Below the pieces are notes generated by a model, which saw nothing but the letters and a program-made list of their open reading frames with translations, was not told the origin of the DNA and did not search any database. DNA of 41,082 nt from Erysipelotrichaceae bacterium. GTDB lineage: Bacteria; Bacillota_I; Bacilli_A; Erysipelotrichales; Coprobacillaceae. Below, one piece after another: positions 16,702-24,984 of this stretch; position 1 is the first letter of the stretch; each line of letters starts with the position of its first letter. The stretch lies in assembly GCA_021770925.1 (NCBI GenBank), contig JAETPY010000012.1, positions 1 through 41,082 on the forward strand, in the 5' to 3' direction. The position numbers and the translations under genes were made by a program.

Positions 16702-17355
16702 TTATTTGATTATAAATTCAGGAAGAGACATATATCCTGGTGCTATTTCATATTGATTGAAAACAACAACGACCTGGTTATTTTTGTTAATATAGAAAGC
16801 TTGATTAGGTGTGATTTCTAGATTTTCTATAGCTTCATCAAAATATGATAGATTAGGATATTTCTCTTTGTTTGCAGCAGTTTGTTGTTTAACAGCGTTT
16901 AAAATAATATTTTGATAATTTTTACCTAAAAAATGTTCTATTTGATATACTTCACCAGTTATTAGGTCGATAGTAAAAAATTTCTTTTGTAAATAACTAT
17001 CAGCCATACTTTGGGTAAAGTCAATAGAAAAAGATATTATTTTATCATCGCTGTAGTAATTTTGATAAGTAATATCAACAATGACTTTGTGTTTTGAATT
17101 TGGATTTTCATCATGCTTTTTTGACTCATTTAAAAAGTTATCAATTGTTTGATTAATTAAAGAGTTGATCTTATTTTTAACTTTTTCATCTTTTACATTG
17201 ATAACATGGGGGATTTTAGCAGTGATAATAGTTCCTGTAGTTTCAAGATGTTCTTCTTTCAATAATGCTAAAGCAGCATTATTAGTAATTGCATGAACAT
17301 TATTGATACATAAAATACTGATAATAAAAATAAAAAGCAATAAGTATTTCTTCAT
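16702..17355 (-). CDS. Secreted DUF3298/RsiV-like protein
   Basis: About 217 residues with a clear signal peptide: a basic start (MKKY), a hydrophobic core (LLLFIFIISILCI) and a probable cleavage after N-V-H-A. The mature part has the DUF4163/DUF3298 arrangement: an N-terminal alpha/beta region, then F-F-T-I-D-L-I-T-G-E and, near the end, the characteristic V-V-V-V-F-N-Q-Y-E-I-A-P-G stretch. Related proteins include the extracytoplasmic domain of anti-sigma factor RsiV and peptidoglycan deacetylase PdaC; here there is no anti-sigma part or deacetylase domain. Two ATGs lie in tandem; the second (17353-17355) has better spacing to GGAGAT than the first (17356-17358). It appears to be a single-gene unit. 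Cell-envelope role inferred only from family. Confidence 0.8.
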   Translation of the reverse strand: MKKYLLLFIFIISILCINNVHAITNNAALALLKEEHLETTGTIITAKIPHVINVKDEKVKNKINSLINQTIDNFLNESKKHDENPNSKHKVIVDITYQNYYSDDKIISFSIDFTQSMADSYLQKKFFTIDLITGEVYQIEHFLGKNYQNIILNAVKQQTAANKEKYPNLSYFDEAIENLEITPNQAFYINKNNQVVVVFNQYEIAPGYMSLPEFIIK

Positions 17356-17615
17356 CATATCTCCTATTTCAAACTGATAAATATTAATAGCAAAGCTATC
17401 ATTATAGTTTTTACCAATGTTTTTTCTTCATACAAAATCTTATAATATTTTTAAAATTTTGGAAAACTATGATATATAATAATTTTTATAGTAAATATAT
17501 TAATGTTAATAAAACTTTTAGAGGATAATAACTAATGATTTTTTTAAGTATATAATAAAATTTATTGACTTAAAGTAAGCTTTATCATGTATGCTGTAAA
17601 CAAAGGGGGAATTTG

Positions 17616-18698
17616 ATGTATCGATATATAGGTCTAATTGCGATTATTCCAGGAGTTATTTATTTTACATTTTTTATTAATCGTTTTATACGTTCGATTT
17701 TAAATATTCATACTAATCGATTTTATATTGGTATAGTAGCTTTAATTGTCATAATATTTTCTATTCCTGCGATGAATACACTTGAATTATATAGTGTGAT
17801 TTATTATCATTTATTAGTTATTACACTTTTTTTAGAGCTGTTAAATATTGGATTAAAAAGATTTAATATTTTTCGAGTTACCTTTATGACAGGAATATTG
17901 GGAATATTAGTAACCGTGTTGTTTTTAGGATATGGGTATTATAATATTAAACATGTTGTTGCTACTAGTTATGATTTATCAAGTGACAAGATTGATGATT
18001 TAAAGATTATTGAAATTGCTGATTTACATATGTCAACTTCTTTAACAGTTTTACAGTTACAAAAATATTGTGATGAAATGAGTGAGTTAAATGCTGATTT
18101 AGTGGTTTTGACAGGTGACATATTTGATGAAAACACACCTTTAGATGATATGATCAATGCTAGTAAAGTTTTATCAACGATAAAAAACAAATTGGGTATA
18201 TATTATATTTATGGTAATCATGATAATGGTTCTCATGCTTTTGCTGATGTGCCATTTGGACCAGACGAAATTAAAGAAAACTTAGAAAAAAATGGGATCG
18301 TTGTATTGGAAGATGAAGTGATAAGTTTGGATAAAATTAATATAATTGGACGTAAAGATGCGAGTTTTTGGGGAGATAATCCACGTCTGTCAACATCAGA
18401 ATTATTAGCCATGATTCCAAAAAATAAACAGGATAATTATACACTTTTGCTAGATCATCAGCCTTTGGATCTGGCTCAAAATGCAGCTTTGGGCATTGAT
18501 TTACAGTTATCTGGTCATACTCACGGAGGACAATTATTTCCGATGGGAGTAGTTCAGTCGCTTATTAGTGATACTTTGATTCTAGGTCAAAGAGATATTG
18601 ATGGTTTTACAGCGATTACTTCTTCAGGAATGGCAGGATGGCGTTATCCAATTAAAACTGGAGCACCTAGTGAGTACGTAATTGTTAATATTAAATAA
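17616..18698 (+). CDS. Membrane-anchored metallophosphoesterase (YkuE/YaeI-like)
   Basis: A 360-residue protein with about four N-terminal membrane segments (residues 3-115), then a calcineurin-like phosphoesterase domain. Metal-binding motifs are in order: D-L-H (EIADLH), GD (VVLTGDIFDE), GNHD (YYIYGNHDN), H (LLDHQP) and GHTHGGQ. Related enzymes hydrolyse lipid A precursors or phospholipid pyrophosphates at the membrane, or have unknown substrates. A TTG lies one codon earlier, but the ATG at 17616 has the correct spacing to AAAGGGGG. The 17359-17615 stretch upstream is AT-rich; a TTGACT at 17565 has no good -10 partner at the right distance. Confidence 0.88.
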   Translation: MYRYIGLIAIIPGVIYFTFFINRFIRSILNIHTNRFYIGIVALIVIIFSIPAMNTLELYSVIYYHLLVITLFLELLNIGLKRFNIFRVTFMTGILGILVTVLFLGYGYYNIKHVVATSYDLSSDKIDDLKIIEIADLHMSTSLTVLQLQKYCDEMSELNADLVVLTGDIFDENTPLDDMINASKVLSTIKNKLGIYYIYGNHDNGSHAFADVPFGPDEIKENLEKNGIVVLEDEVISLDKINIIGRKDASFWGDNPRLSTSELLAMIPKNKQDNYTLLLDHQPLDLAQNAALGIDLQLSGHTHGGQLFPMGVVQSLISDTLILGQRDIDGFTAITSSGMAGWRYPIKTGAPSEYVIVNIK

Positions 18699-18721
18699 AA
18701 CATCCAAAAGGATGTTTTATT
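18697..18721 (+). terminator. Shared bidirectional terminator
   Basis: AAAACATCC and GGATGTTTT pair across AAAA, with T-rich sequence on both sides. It overlaps the last codons of both convergent genes: the phosphoesterase stop lies at its left edge and the map stop codon lies within the right arm. Confidence 0.85.
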
Positions 18722-19589
18722 TAGATAATATTTCAATTCCTGTTTCAGTTACTAGAAGTGTATGTTCCCATTGGGCAGAAAGACTGCCATCATCAGTGTA
18801 AACGGTCCATTCATCGTCAGCATCAACAAAGACATCCTCATTACCAAGATTTAACATTGGTTCAATTGTAAAAACCATGCCAGGAACAACAATTACAGTT
18901 GGTTCATTTGGCTCAAAGTGAAATACATATGGATCTTCGTGGATGGCTAACCCTACACCATGACCACAAAACTCTTTAACTACACTATATCCATTAGATA
19001 TTGCAAAAGTCTCAATAGCTTTTCCAATATCACCAATACTGCTTTGATAAGGAACAATAGATTTTATTCCTAATTCTAAAGCTTTTTTAGTGTCTTCAAC
19101 TAATTTTTTTGCTTTATTAGATACTTTACCAATCATGAACATTCTAGATGCATCAGCGTAATATCCATCAACCATAGTTGTAGCATCGACATTGACGATA
19201 TCACCTTCTTGTAAAAATTCATTTTCACATGGAATGCCATGACAAACAACATCATTGATGGATACACAAATATGTTTAGGGTAACCACAATATTGATAAT
19301 CTGCACACACTGCACCATGTTTTGCAGTGTATTCTTTTGCCATAATGTCTATTTCTTCTGTTGTTATTCCAGCTTTAATATTTTTTTCAATATAATCTAA
19401 TAATCCCGAATTAACAAGTGCTGCTTTTTTTATACCTTCTATTTGTTTATCATTTTTTATCATTTTATGAGTAGGAATTTTTTTTCCTTGTTGCTTTAAC
19501 TGCTCTAACTTGTCATCTAATCGTAGATGACATTTTTTGTATTTTTTTTGACTGCCACACCAGCAGGGATCGTTTCTGTTTAGTTTCAT
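18717..19589 (-). CDS. map: Type I methionine aminopeptidase with N-terminal SEC-C motif
   Basis: A 290-residue enzyme that removes the initiator methionine from new proteins. Residues 1-21 hold a SEC-C zinc motif (NRNDPCWCGSQKKYKKCH), as in the longer clostridial and SEC-C-type MAPs, which may aid ribosome or metal binding. The catalytic pita-bread domain has the substrate-binding His in VCHGIP, the two metal-binding Asp in D-A-T-T-M-V-D-G-Y-Y-A-D, the His in CGHGVG and the two Glu in TIEPML and QWEHTL. AGAAGG precedes the ATG. The GIY-YIG gene lies 51 bases upstream on the same strand. Confidence 0.96.
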   Translation of the reverse strand: MKLNRNDPCWCGSQKKYKKCHLRLDDKLEQLKQQGKKIPTHKMIKNDKQIEGIKKAALVNSGLLDYIEKNIKAGITTEEIDIMAKEYTAKHGAVCADYQYCGYPKHICVSINDVVCHGIPCENEFLQEGDIVNVDATTMVDGYYADASRMFMIGKVSNKAKKLVEDTKKALELGIKSIVPYQSSIGDIGKAIETFAISNGYSVVKEFCGHGVGLAIHEDPYVFHFEPNEPTVIVVPGMVFTIEPMLNLGNEDVFVDADDEWTVYTDDGSLSAQWEHTLLVTETGIEILSK

Positions 19590-19640
19590 ATTTAACCTTC
19601 TTTCTTAACTTAGTATAGCACTATATTTAAAGATTTAAAA

Positions 19641-19898
19641 CTATTTATTAGCTGTTGCTAACTTGATTAGTTCCTCCTTTTGTTTTCTGGTTAGCTGTTT
19701 AATGGCATATTCACGTTTTAAAGCTAAACTTTTTGTCTCTAATGTTTCTAAATACATAAGTGTTACGGGACGACGGGATTTAGTATATTTGGCCCCATTA
19801 CCATTATTATGATCTTTAATTCTTTTTTCTATATTAGTTGTCCAGCCTGTATAATAAGTATTATCAGCACATTTAATGATATAAACATAATTTTTCAT
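19641..19898 (-). CDS. GIY-YIG superfamily protein (UPF0213/YhbQ-YazA type)
   Basis: An 85-residue single-domain GIY-YIG protein. The motif halves are YVYIIKCADN and YYTGWT, followed by the catalytic-type Arg in NIEKRIKDHN and Glu in A-L-K-R-E. The small stand-alone family includes YhbQ and YazA; E. coli YhbQ has been linked to DNA end or damage processing, but most members are untested. No ribosome-binding site precedes the ATG: the upstream sequence is an extended -10 box placed so that transcription would begin at or next to the start codon (see the promoter entry). It probably leads into map. Confidence 0.88.
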   Translation of the reverse strand: MKNYVYIIKCADNTYYTGWTTNIEKRIKDHNNGNGAKYTKSRRPVTLMYLETLETKSLALKREYAIKQLTRKQKEELIKLATANK

Positions 19899-19904
19899 GT
19901 TTAT

Positions 19905-19913
19905 ATTATAACA
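19905..19913 (-). promoter_or_regulatory. Extended -10 promoter immediately before the GIY-YIG gene
   Basis: On the minus strand TGTTATAAT is a perfect extended -10 element (TG-N-TATAAT). Its 3' end is 6 bases from the A of the ATG at 19898, so the transcript would be leaderless or nearly so. No -35 box is visible, as expected for an extended -10 promoter. Confidence 0.5.
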
Positions 19914-19917
19914 ATAA

Positions 19918-19946
19918 TTGTGTTTTTAGGATGACATATTTATTAT
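19918..19946 (+). promoter_or_regulatory. Promoter for the AEC transporter gene
   Basis: TTGTGT, 17 bases, TATTAT on the plus strand, 34 bases before the GTG start. It is arranged back to back with the extended -10 promoter of the GIY-YIG gene. Confidence 0.5.
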
Positions 19947-19980
19947 TTTAGTTTATGATTATGGACAAAGAGGTGTTAGT

Positions 19981-20901
19981 GTGGTTGATTTTAATAATTT
20001 AATAGATTTACAGATTGAAATCTTTTTTTTGATGATTGTGGGATATATTTTAAGAAAAGTAAATATTATATCTAGTGATAATCGTAAAAGTTTAACGGAT
20101 TTGGTTATTTATGTTATTTTACCTGCAAATATTATATATTCATTTATGATTGAAATGAATGGGGAAATTCTTAGAAGTGGACTGACTGTTTTGGTTGTTT
20201 CAATTGTAATTCAATTGGGATGTTCTTTTTTAGGGAAATATTTGTTTATTAAAGCTTTACCTAGACAACAAAGTGTTTTACGATATGGAACGATTTGTTC
20301 TAATGCAGGATTTATGGGATCTCCCCTGATTCAAGGATTGTATGGATTAAATGGGCTGCTTTTTGCTTCAATTTATCTCATTCCTCAAAGAATTGTAATG
20401 TGGTCAGGTGGAGTTGCTTGTTTTACAAGTGCAAAAGGAAAAGATGTGATAAGAAAGGTAATTAGTCATCCTTGCATTATTGCAGTATTTATTGGATTGA
20501 TTATCATGATAAGTCAGATACAGTTACCTAATTGTTTAGATATTTCAATTAAAGCATTAAGTAATTGTAATATGGCATTATCAATGATAGTTATTGGGGG
20601 TATTTTAGCTGAAATTAGGATTAAAGAAGTAATTAATAAATTAACGGTTTATTATAGTTTTATTAGGTTGATTCTAATTCCATTATTAGTTCTTTTGGGA
20701 TGTGCTGTAGCAAATTTACCGCCATTAGTTGTTGCTGTATCAACGGTGTTAGCTGGAATGCCGGCAGGCAGTACAACTGCTATACTAGCAGAAAAATATG
20801 ATAGTGATTCAAAATTAGCAGTGGCGATAGTTTTTTTATCAACAGCTTTATCATTAGTTACGATTCCGCTTTTATGTATTATTATTAATGTAGTAGTTTA
20901 G
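19981..20901 (+). CDS. AEC-family (auxin efflux carrier) permease
   Basis: A 306-residue integral membrane protein with about ten hydrophobic segments, of the AEC/bile-acid-transporter fold. Typical family features are the N-terminal F-L-x-x-x-G-Y-x-L-R-K motif (residues 16-26), the ICSNAGFMGSPLIQGLYG region near 105-122 and the C-terminal AGMPAGSTTAILAEKY region that forms the substrate site. Bacterial members export or import organic acids such as malate. It starts with GTG, supported by AGAGGTG. No substrate can be assigned and the neighbours give no hint. Confidence 0.88.
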   Translation: MVDFNNLIDLQIEIFFLMIVGYILRKVNIISSDNRKSLTDLVIYVILPANIIYSFMIEMNGEILRSGLTVLVVSIVIQLGCSFLGKYLFIKALPRQQSVLRYGTICSNAGFMGSPLIQGLYGLNGLLFASIYLIPQRIVMWSGGVACFTSAKGKDVIRKVISHPCIIAVFIGLIIMISQIQLPNCLDISIKALSNCNMALSMIVIGGILAEIRIKEVINKLTVYYSFIRLILIPLLVLLGCAVANLPPLVVAVSTVLAGMPAGSTTAILAEKYDSDSKLAVAIVFLSTALSLVTIPLLCIIINVVV

Positions 20902-20977
20902 ATATGTTGTATAAGTTTATTTATTAGAAAAATTAATATTTGTGTGAAATTTAAATGAATAGATTCAAAATAAGTGG

Positions 20978-21018
20978 CGCTAAGATATGAAGAATGTTTT
21001 TAGCGTTTTCTTTTTATT
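20978..21018 (+). terminator. Terminator of the AEC gene
   Basis: CGCTAA and TTAGCG enclose an imperfectly paired loop, followed by TTTTCTTTTTATT. It lies inside the apparent 5' extension of the next reading frame, which supports starting that gene at 21068. Confidence 0.65.
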
Positions 21019-21067
21019 GGATATTTATAGGTTAAATGATAAAATAATTTTAAGGGGATGTAATATA

Positions 21068-22351
21068 ATGAAATGCGATAATTGTGGTAATAGTTTTAAA
21101 AATAGTATAGTTTGTCCATTATGTGGACATCGTCAAGGAAAAATTGATCGCTGCAGTGTTTGTGGAACTGTGGTTCATTATGGTCAAGGTAATTGTTCTA
21201 ACTGTGGAAATCCTACAAAGTATTTAAAAAAAGAAGATATAAACAAAAAGTATTATATAGCAAATAAACAAGATTATTCAAAGCATAGTACTGCAACACA
21301 TGTCTATCAGACTCAGGAAATGTATGATTATAAAGAAAGTAATAATGATATAAAAAAGCGCTTTGAAGAGGCTAGAAATAAATTGGCTGGTTACAAAATA
21401 AAACCGGTTAAGTCTAATCTGGCTGTACAGAAAAAGAATTTAATAGCAATGATAATAACTATAATAGTAATATTAGGGTCAATATTTATTAATCTGTTTG
21501 TTGAAGATAAGTTAGATGTTGAGATGGTAGAATTAGATTCGATGGTGGTTTCTGGTGATAATAGTGATTTAATGATGGCTGGTAATTTTCAACAGGGGGG
21601 ATTTACTTATTTAAATAATGATGATCTTTATTTAGGTTGTAATTATTATTTAGATAAAAGAGATCGTTCTTTATCTAAGATAGGTGATATTGATTTTAAT
21701 ACAAATGGATTTGAAAGGTATATTTATGTAGAAGATAATTATATTTATTACAGTGATTATGGGATATATAAACGTTACGATGTCAATAGTGAAGAAATAG
21801 TTGATCTGTTTAAAGGGGAAAATATCTTGCCAATTAAAAATCATCGATTTCTGTATATTTATGAAACAGGATTGTATTTATATGAAAATGGAGTAAATAG
21901 ATTAGTAGATAGCCATGATATTTATAATTTTGCATTTGATTTTAAAACAGAACTTATTTATTTTGAACAAAGTGGTATCGTCAGAGCTATAGATTTAAAT
22001 GGGATATTTAAAGGTGAGTATGAGTTTTATGTGACAAATGTTTTATATGTAAATGATGGGATTATCTATTATAATGATATTGAGGGAATTAAGAGTTTTG
22101 ATACTAGAGAAAATTATTTTAGAACATATGTAGAAGAAAGTGATATTTATAATTTTATTGTTACAGATAAGGGAATTATTTATTCTGATAACGAAAATGA
22201 TTTATATTATTATTATTTTGATGATGAATCATATTTAATAGATGAGGATGTTTTTGAATTTAATGTAGCTGGAGATAAAGTGATTTATAATAGTGAAACC
22301 AGCTGGTATGTTAGCGATGGATATGATGCTGTCAGTGAACTTTTAGAGTAG
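21068..22351 (+). CDS. Zinc-ribbon, single-TM protein with DUF5050-like extracellular domain (paralog 1)
   Basis: About 427 residues. The N-terminus has two zinc ribbons with four CxxC pairs (CDNC, CPLC, CSVC, CSNC). A charged linker follows, then one membrane segment (LIAMIITIIVILGSIFINLF) and about 270 residues outside the membrane rich in Tyr, Asp and Asn, with repeating strand patterns (Y-L-N-N-D-D-L-Y-L-G, I-Y-Y-S-D-Y-G-I-Y, I-I-Y-Y-N-D-I) that resemble DUF5050 beta-propeller-like repeats. The first ATG-like start in this frame is 27 codons earlier, but the AEC terminator lies there; the ATG at 21068 follows AAGGGGATG with good spacing. Topology is zinc ribbon inside, repeats outside. 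Function unknown; the next gene has the same plan. Confidence 0.82.
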   Translation: MKCDNCGNSFKNSIVCPLCGHRQGKIDRCSVCGTVVHYGQGNCSNCGNPTKYLKKEDINKKYYIANKQDYSKHSTATHVYQTQEMYDYKESNNDIKKRFEEARNKLAGYKIKPVKSNLAVQKKNLIAMIITIIVILGSIFINLFVEDKLDVEMVELDSMVVSGDNSDLMMAGNFQQGGFTYLNNDDLYLGCNYYLDKRDRSLSKIGDIDFNTNGFERYIYVEDNYIYYSDYGIYKRYDVNSEEIVDLFKGENILPIKNHRFLYIYETGLYLYENGVNRLVDSHDIYNFAFDFKTELIYFEQSGIVRAIDLNGIFKGEYEFYVTNVLYVNDGIIYYNDIEGIKSFDTRENYFRTYVEESDIYNFIVTDKGIIYSDNENDLYYYYFDDESYLIDEDVFEFNVAGDKVIYNSETSWYVSDGYDAVSELLE

Positions 22352-22386
22352 ACTTAGTTTAAACAATTAAGTTTACTTTTTTTTAA
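22347..22386 (+). terminator. Terminator between the two zinc-ribbon genes
   Basis: AGTAGACTT and AAGTTTACT pair (one G-T) across a 13-base loop, then eight Ts. The first arm begins in the stop codon region of paralog 1, so the two paralogs can be expressed separately. Confidence 0.75.
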
Positions 22387-22431
22387 TAGGGTAATATGAT
22401 AGAATATGAGTATTAAAAAGTAGGTGAAGAA

Positions 22432-23619
22432 ATGGAAGAAATTAAAAGATGTAAAAAATGTGGAGCACGTTTATTAGAACATGAAAATTGTTGTCCAGTA
22501 TGTAATATGATACAGGATATTGATGATGACCATGGTATCGTTAATGCTTATGATGAAGATATAGAAAATTTAATATCTGAAAATACTGAAAAGAAAAATT
22601 ATTGGAAAAATCCAATTATATGGACGATATCTATTGTTCTGGTTATTGTCAGTACCATTATTAACGGATATTTGAATGATAATCCAATTAAATTAATGGA
22701 TTCTAATGAAGTAAATAAAGATGAATATATAGATAGTACTTTGACAATTAATGGTAAAACAAGTCAATTTGCACAAGCAACTAATAATAATATGCTGGCA
22801 ATAAGTTATGCGAACCAGGATAAAACATATATTGTAATGAACCGGGAATTGTTTGTATATGATAAAACGTTGAGTAATCGGGAACTTGTTTTCAATCAAA
22901 ATTTAACTACTTTTAGTGAAGATGATAAGTATTATTATTATCTTGATGAAAAAAATAATTATCTTCAAGTAGAAAAAGAAAGTAAAAAGGAAAATATATT
23001 ATTAACAGATGTATATTATGTTCAAAATTTGGGTGAAAAAATATATTATCAAAAGGACAGTGATAATGAATCTATTTATTGTTTTGATTTAATGAAAAAT
23101 GAAGATAAAAAGATAAATGATGAAGTTTCATATAGTCTAATTGTTGATGAAAAAAAAGAGAGAATTTTTTATATAAATAAGAATGAAGAATTGATTACGA
23201 TTGCACTTGATGGTAGTGATCGCAGGGCATTAGCTAGTAATACTAATATTTATACTTATGATGGTAAGTATTTGTATTATATAAATGATAAAGGTTTAAT
23301 TAGATGTGATTTAAATGGTGAACATAGTGATATTTATGAAAATGATAATTTAAAATTAGTTAATATCGTTGATGATCATTTGATTGTTCATGATGGTAAT
23401 ATTATTTACACAATGACACTTGAGGGTAAAAGCGTTAAAAAGCTTTATACAATTGAAACGATGGGAAAATTAACTTTTGAGGTGGTTGGAGATAAGCTTT
23501 TAGTTTTAACTTCAGCTTATCAAGAAGGAAATATTGGCTATGAAATAATTGGTTTAGATGGGAAAAGACATTTATTAGAAAGTAATGATACACCAGAAAT
23601 AATAGGTGAAGAAATCTAG
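22432..23619 (+). CDS. Zinc-ribbon, single-TM protein with DUF5050-like extracellular domain (paralog 2)
   Basis: A 395-residue paralog in plan of the preceding gene: one zinc ribbon (CKKC and CPVC, residues 7-24), an acidic linker, one membrane segment (IIWTISIVLVIVSTIINGYL) and about 310 residues outside with repeats such as Y-Y-Y-L-D-E-K-N-N-Y, I-F-Y-I-N-K-N-E and Y-L-Y-Y-I-N-D-K-G-L-I-R-C-D-L-N-G, where each strand pair ends in D-x-x-G or N-x-x-G. This is the pattern of DUF5050/propeller repeats. AGGTGAAG precedes the ATG. murF begins 9 bases after its stop, so it shares a transcript with murF and ddl. A sensing or scaffolding role in the cell wall is only inferred from that context. Confidence 0.82.
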   Translation: MEEIKRCKKCGARLLEHENCCPVCNMIQDIDDDHGIVNAYDEDIENLISENTEKKNYWKNPIIWTISIVLVIVSTIINGYLNDNPIKLMDSNEVNKDEYIDSTLTINGKTSQFAQATNNNMLAISYANQDKTYIVMNRELFVYDKTLSNRELVFNQNLTTFSEDDKYYYYLDEKNNYLQVEKESKKENILLTDVYYVQNLGEKIYYQKDSDNESIYCFDLMKNEDKKINDEVSYSLIVDEKKERIFYINKNEELITIALDGSDRRALASNTNIYTYDGKYLYYINDKGLIRCDLNGEHSDIYENDNLKLVNIVDDHLIVHDGNIIYTMTLEGKSVKKLYTIETMGKLTFEVVGDKLLVLTSAYQEGNIGYEIIGLDGKRHLLESNDTPEIIGEEI

Positions 23620-23628
23620 GGTGAGATA

Positions 23629-24984
23629 ATGAAGATAAAAGAAATAATAGCAGCCACAAATGGTATATTGTTAAGTGGTGACGAGAATTTAGAGATTACT
23701 GGTTTCAGTCAGGATAGTCGAAAAGTTAGTGATGGAATGATGTATATTCCCATAATTGGAGAACGTTTTGACGGCCATGATTTTATTGAAAATGCTTTTG
23801 AAAATGGTGCCAGTGCGATAATCAGTGATCGGATTATAGATGATAGAAGTGATAAAGTAATTATTAAAGTAGAGGATACTTTAAAGGCTTTACAGGATAT
23901 GGCTCGTTATCTAAGAAAAAATCGAAACGTTAAAGTAGTTGGAATTACTGGTAGTGTAGGTAAAACAAGTACTAGAGATATGGTTTATAGTGTTATTAAG
24001 CAACAATATAAAACTTTAAAAACAGAAGGAAATTATAATAATAATATCGGTTTACCATTAACGATTTTACGACTTAAAGATGAAGAAGTTATGGTTTTGG
24101 AAATGGGAATGAATCATTTAAAGGAAATGGAAGAATTGTCAATGATTGCTTTACCGGATATAAGTGCTATAACTAATATTGGTACAGCTCATATTGGAGA
24201 GTTAGGCAGCAGGGAAAATATTTTAAAAGCAAAATTAGAAATAACAGCTGGAATGAAAGATGGAAGTATTTTAGTTGTTAATAATGATAATGATCTACTA
24301 TCAACTATTGTTTTAGATAATTTGGAACTTATCAAAGTGGCAATTGATAATATTGGGGATTATAAAGCTAAAAATGTTATTTTAAAGGATGATGGCAGCA
24401 GTTTTGAATTAATTTATTTAGGAAAACAATATAAAGTAGAAGTTCCAGTACCAGGCAATCATTTTATTTTGAATGCTTTGATTGCTATTGCAATAGGAAC
24501 CAGACTGAATATTAGTATCGGTAAGTGTATTCAGGGGATTAAAGAGTTTGAACTAACAAAGAAGAGAATGGATGTAATTGAATTAAGAAATAACATTACT
24601 TTAATTGATGGAACATATAATGCTAGTGAAGATTCAATGAAATCGAGTTTAGATGTCCTGGCTGCTTATTCAAGAAGAAAAATAGCTGTTTTAGCAGATA
24701 TGTTAGAGCTGGGTGAATTTAGTGAGCTGCTGCATCGAAATGTTGGAAAACATGCTGCTATCAAAAATATTGATTTGCTTATAGTGGTAGGCAATGAAGC
24801 TAAGTATATTGCATCAGGTGCAAAAGAAGCAGGAATGAATAACATTTATTATTGTAAAGATAACAAAGAAGTGATAAATTATTTAGGAAATAATTTGTGT
24901 AGTAATGACGTTGTTTTGTTGAAGGGATCAAATGGAATGAATCTTAAGGATGTTGTTGCTCAAATAAAGGAGAAATTTTCATGA
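23629..24984 (+). CDS. murF: UDP-N-acetylmuramoyl-tripeptide--D-alanyl-D-alanine ligase
   Basis: A 451-residue Mur ligase of normal length that adds D-Ala-D-Ala to the peptidoglycan precursor in the cytoplasm. Motifs: N-terminal substrate domain with FSQDSRKVSDGMMYIP (residues 26-41), P-loop GITGSVGKTS (105-114), NYNNNIGLPLTIL and LEMGMNH, then TNIGTAHIGELGS. The end of the central domain has the characteristic LIDGTYNASEDSM in place of the usual DxYNANPxS. GGTGAG precedes the ATG. It overlaps ddl by four bases (ATGA), so the two are translationally coupled, joining the enzyme that makes D-Ala-D-Ala to the one that uses it. Confidence 0.96.
   Translation: MKIKEIIAATNGILLSGDENLEITGFSQDSRKVSDGMMYIPIIGERFDGHDFIENAFENGASAIISDRIIDDRSDKVIIKVEDTLKALQDMARYLRKNRNVKVVGITGSVGKTSTRDMVYSVIKQQYKTLKTEGNYNNNIGLPLTILRLKDEEVMVLEMGMNHLKEMEELSMIALPDISAITNIGTAHIGELGSRENILKAKLEITAGMKDGSILVVNNDNDLLSTIVLDNLELIKVAIDNIGDYKAKNVILKDDGSSFELIYLGKQYKVEVPVPGNHFILNALIAIAIGTRLNISIGKCIQGIKEFELTKKRMDVIELRNNITLIDGTYNASEDSMKSSLDVLAAYSRRKIAVLADMLELGEFSELLHRNVGKHAAIKNIDLLIVVGNEAKYIASGAKEAGMNNIYYCKDNKEVINYLGNNLCSNDVVLLKGSNGMNLKDVVAQIKEKFS

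Noticed and set aside
20987-21067. 27-codon N-terminal extension of the first zinc-ribbon gene
   Set aside because: The AEC terminator (20978-21018) lies inside it, and a strong ribosome-binding site sits before the ATG at 21068.
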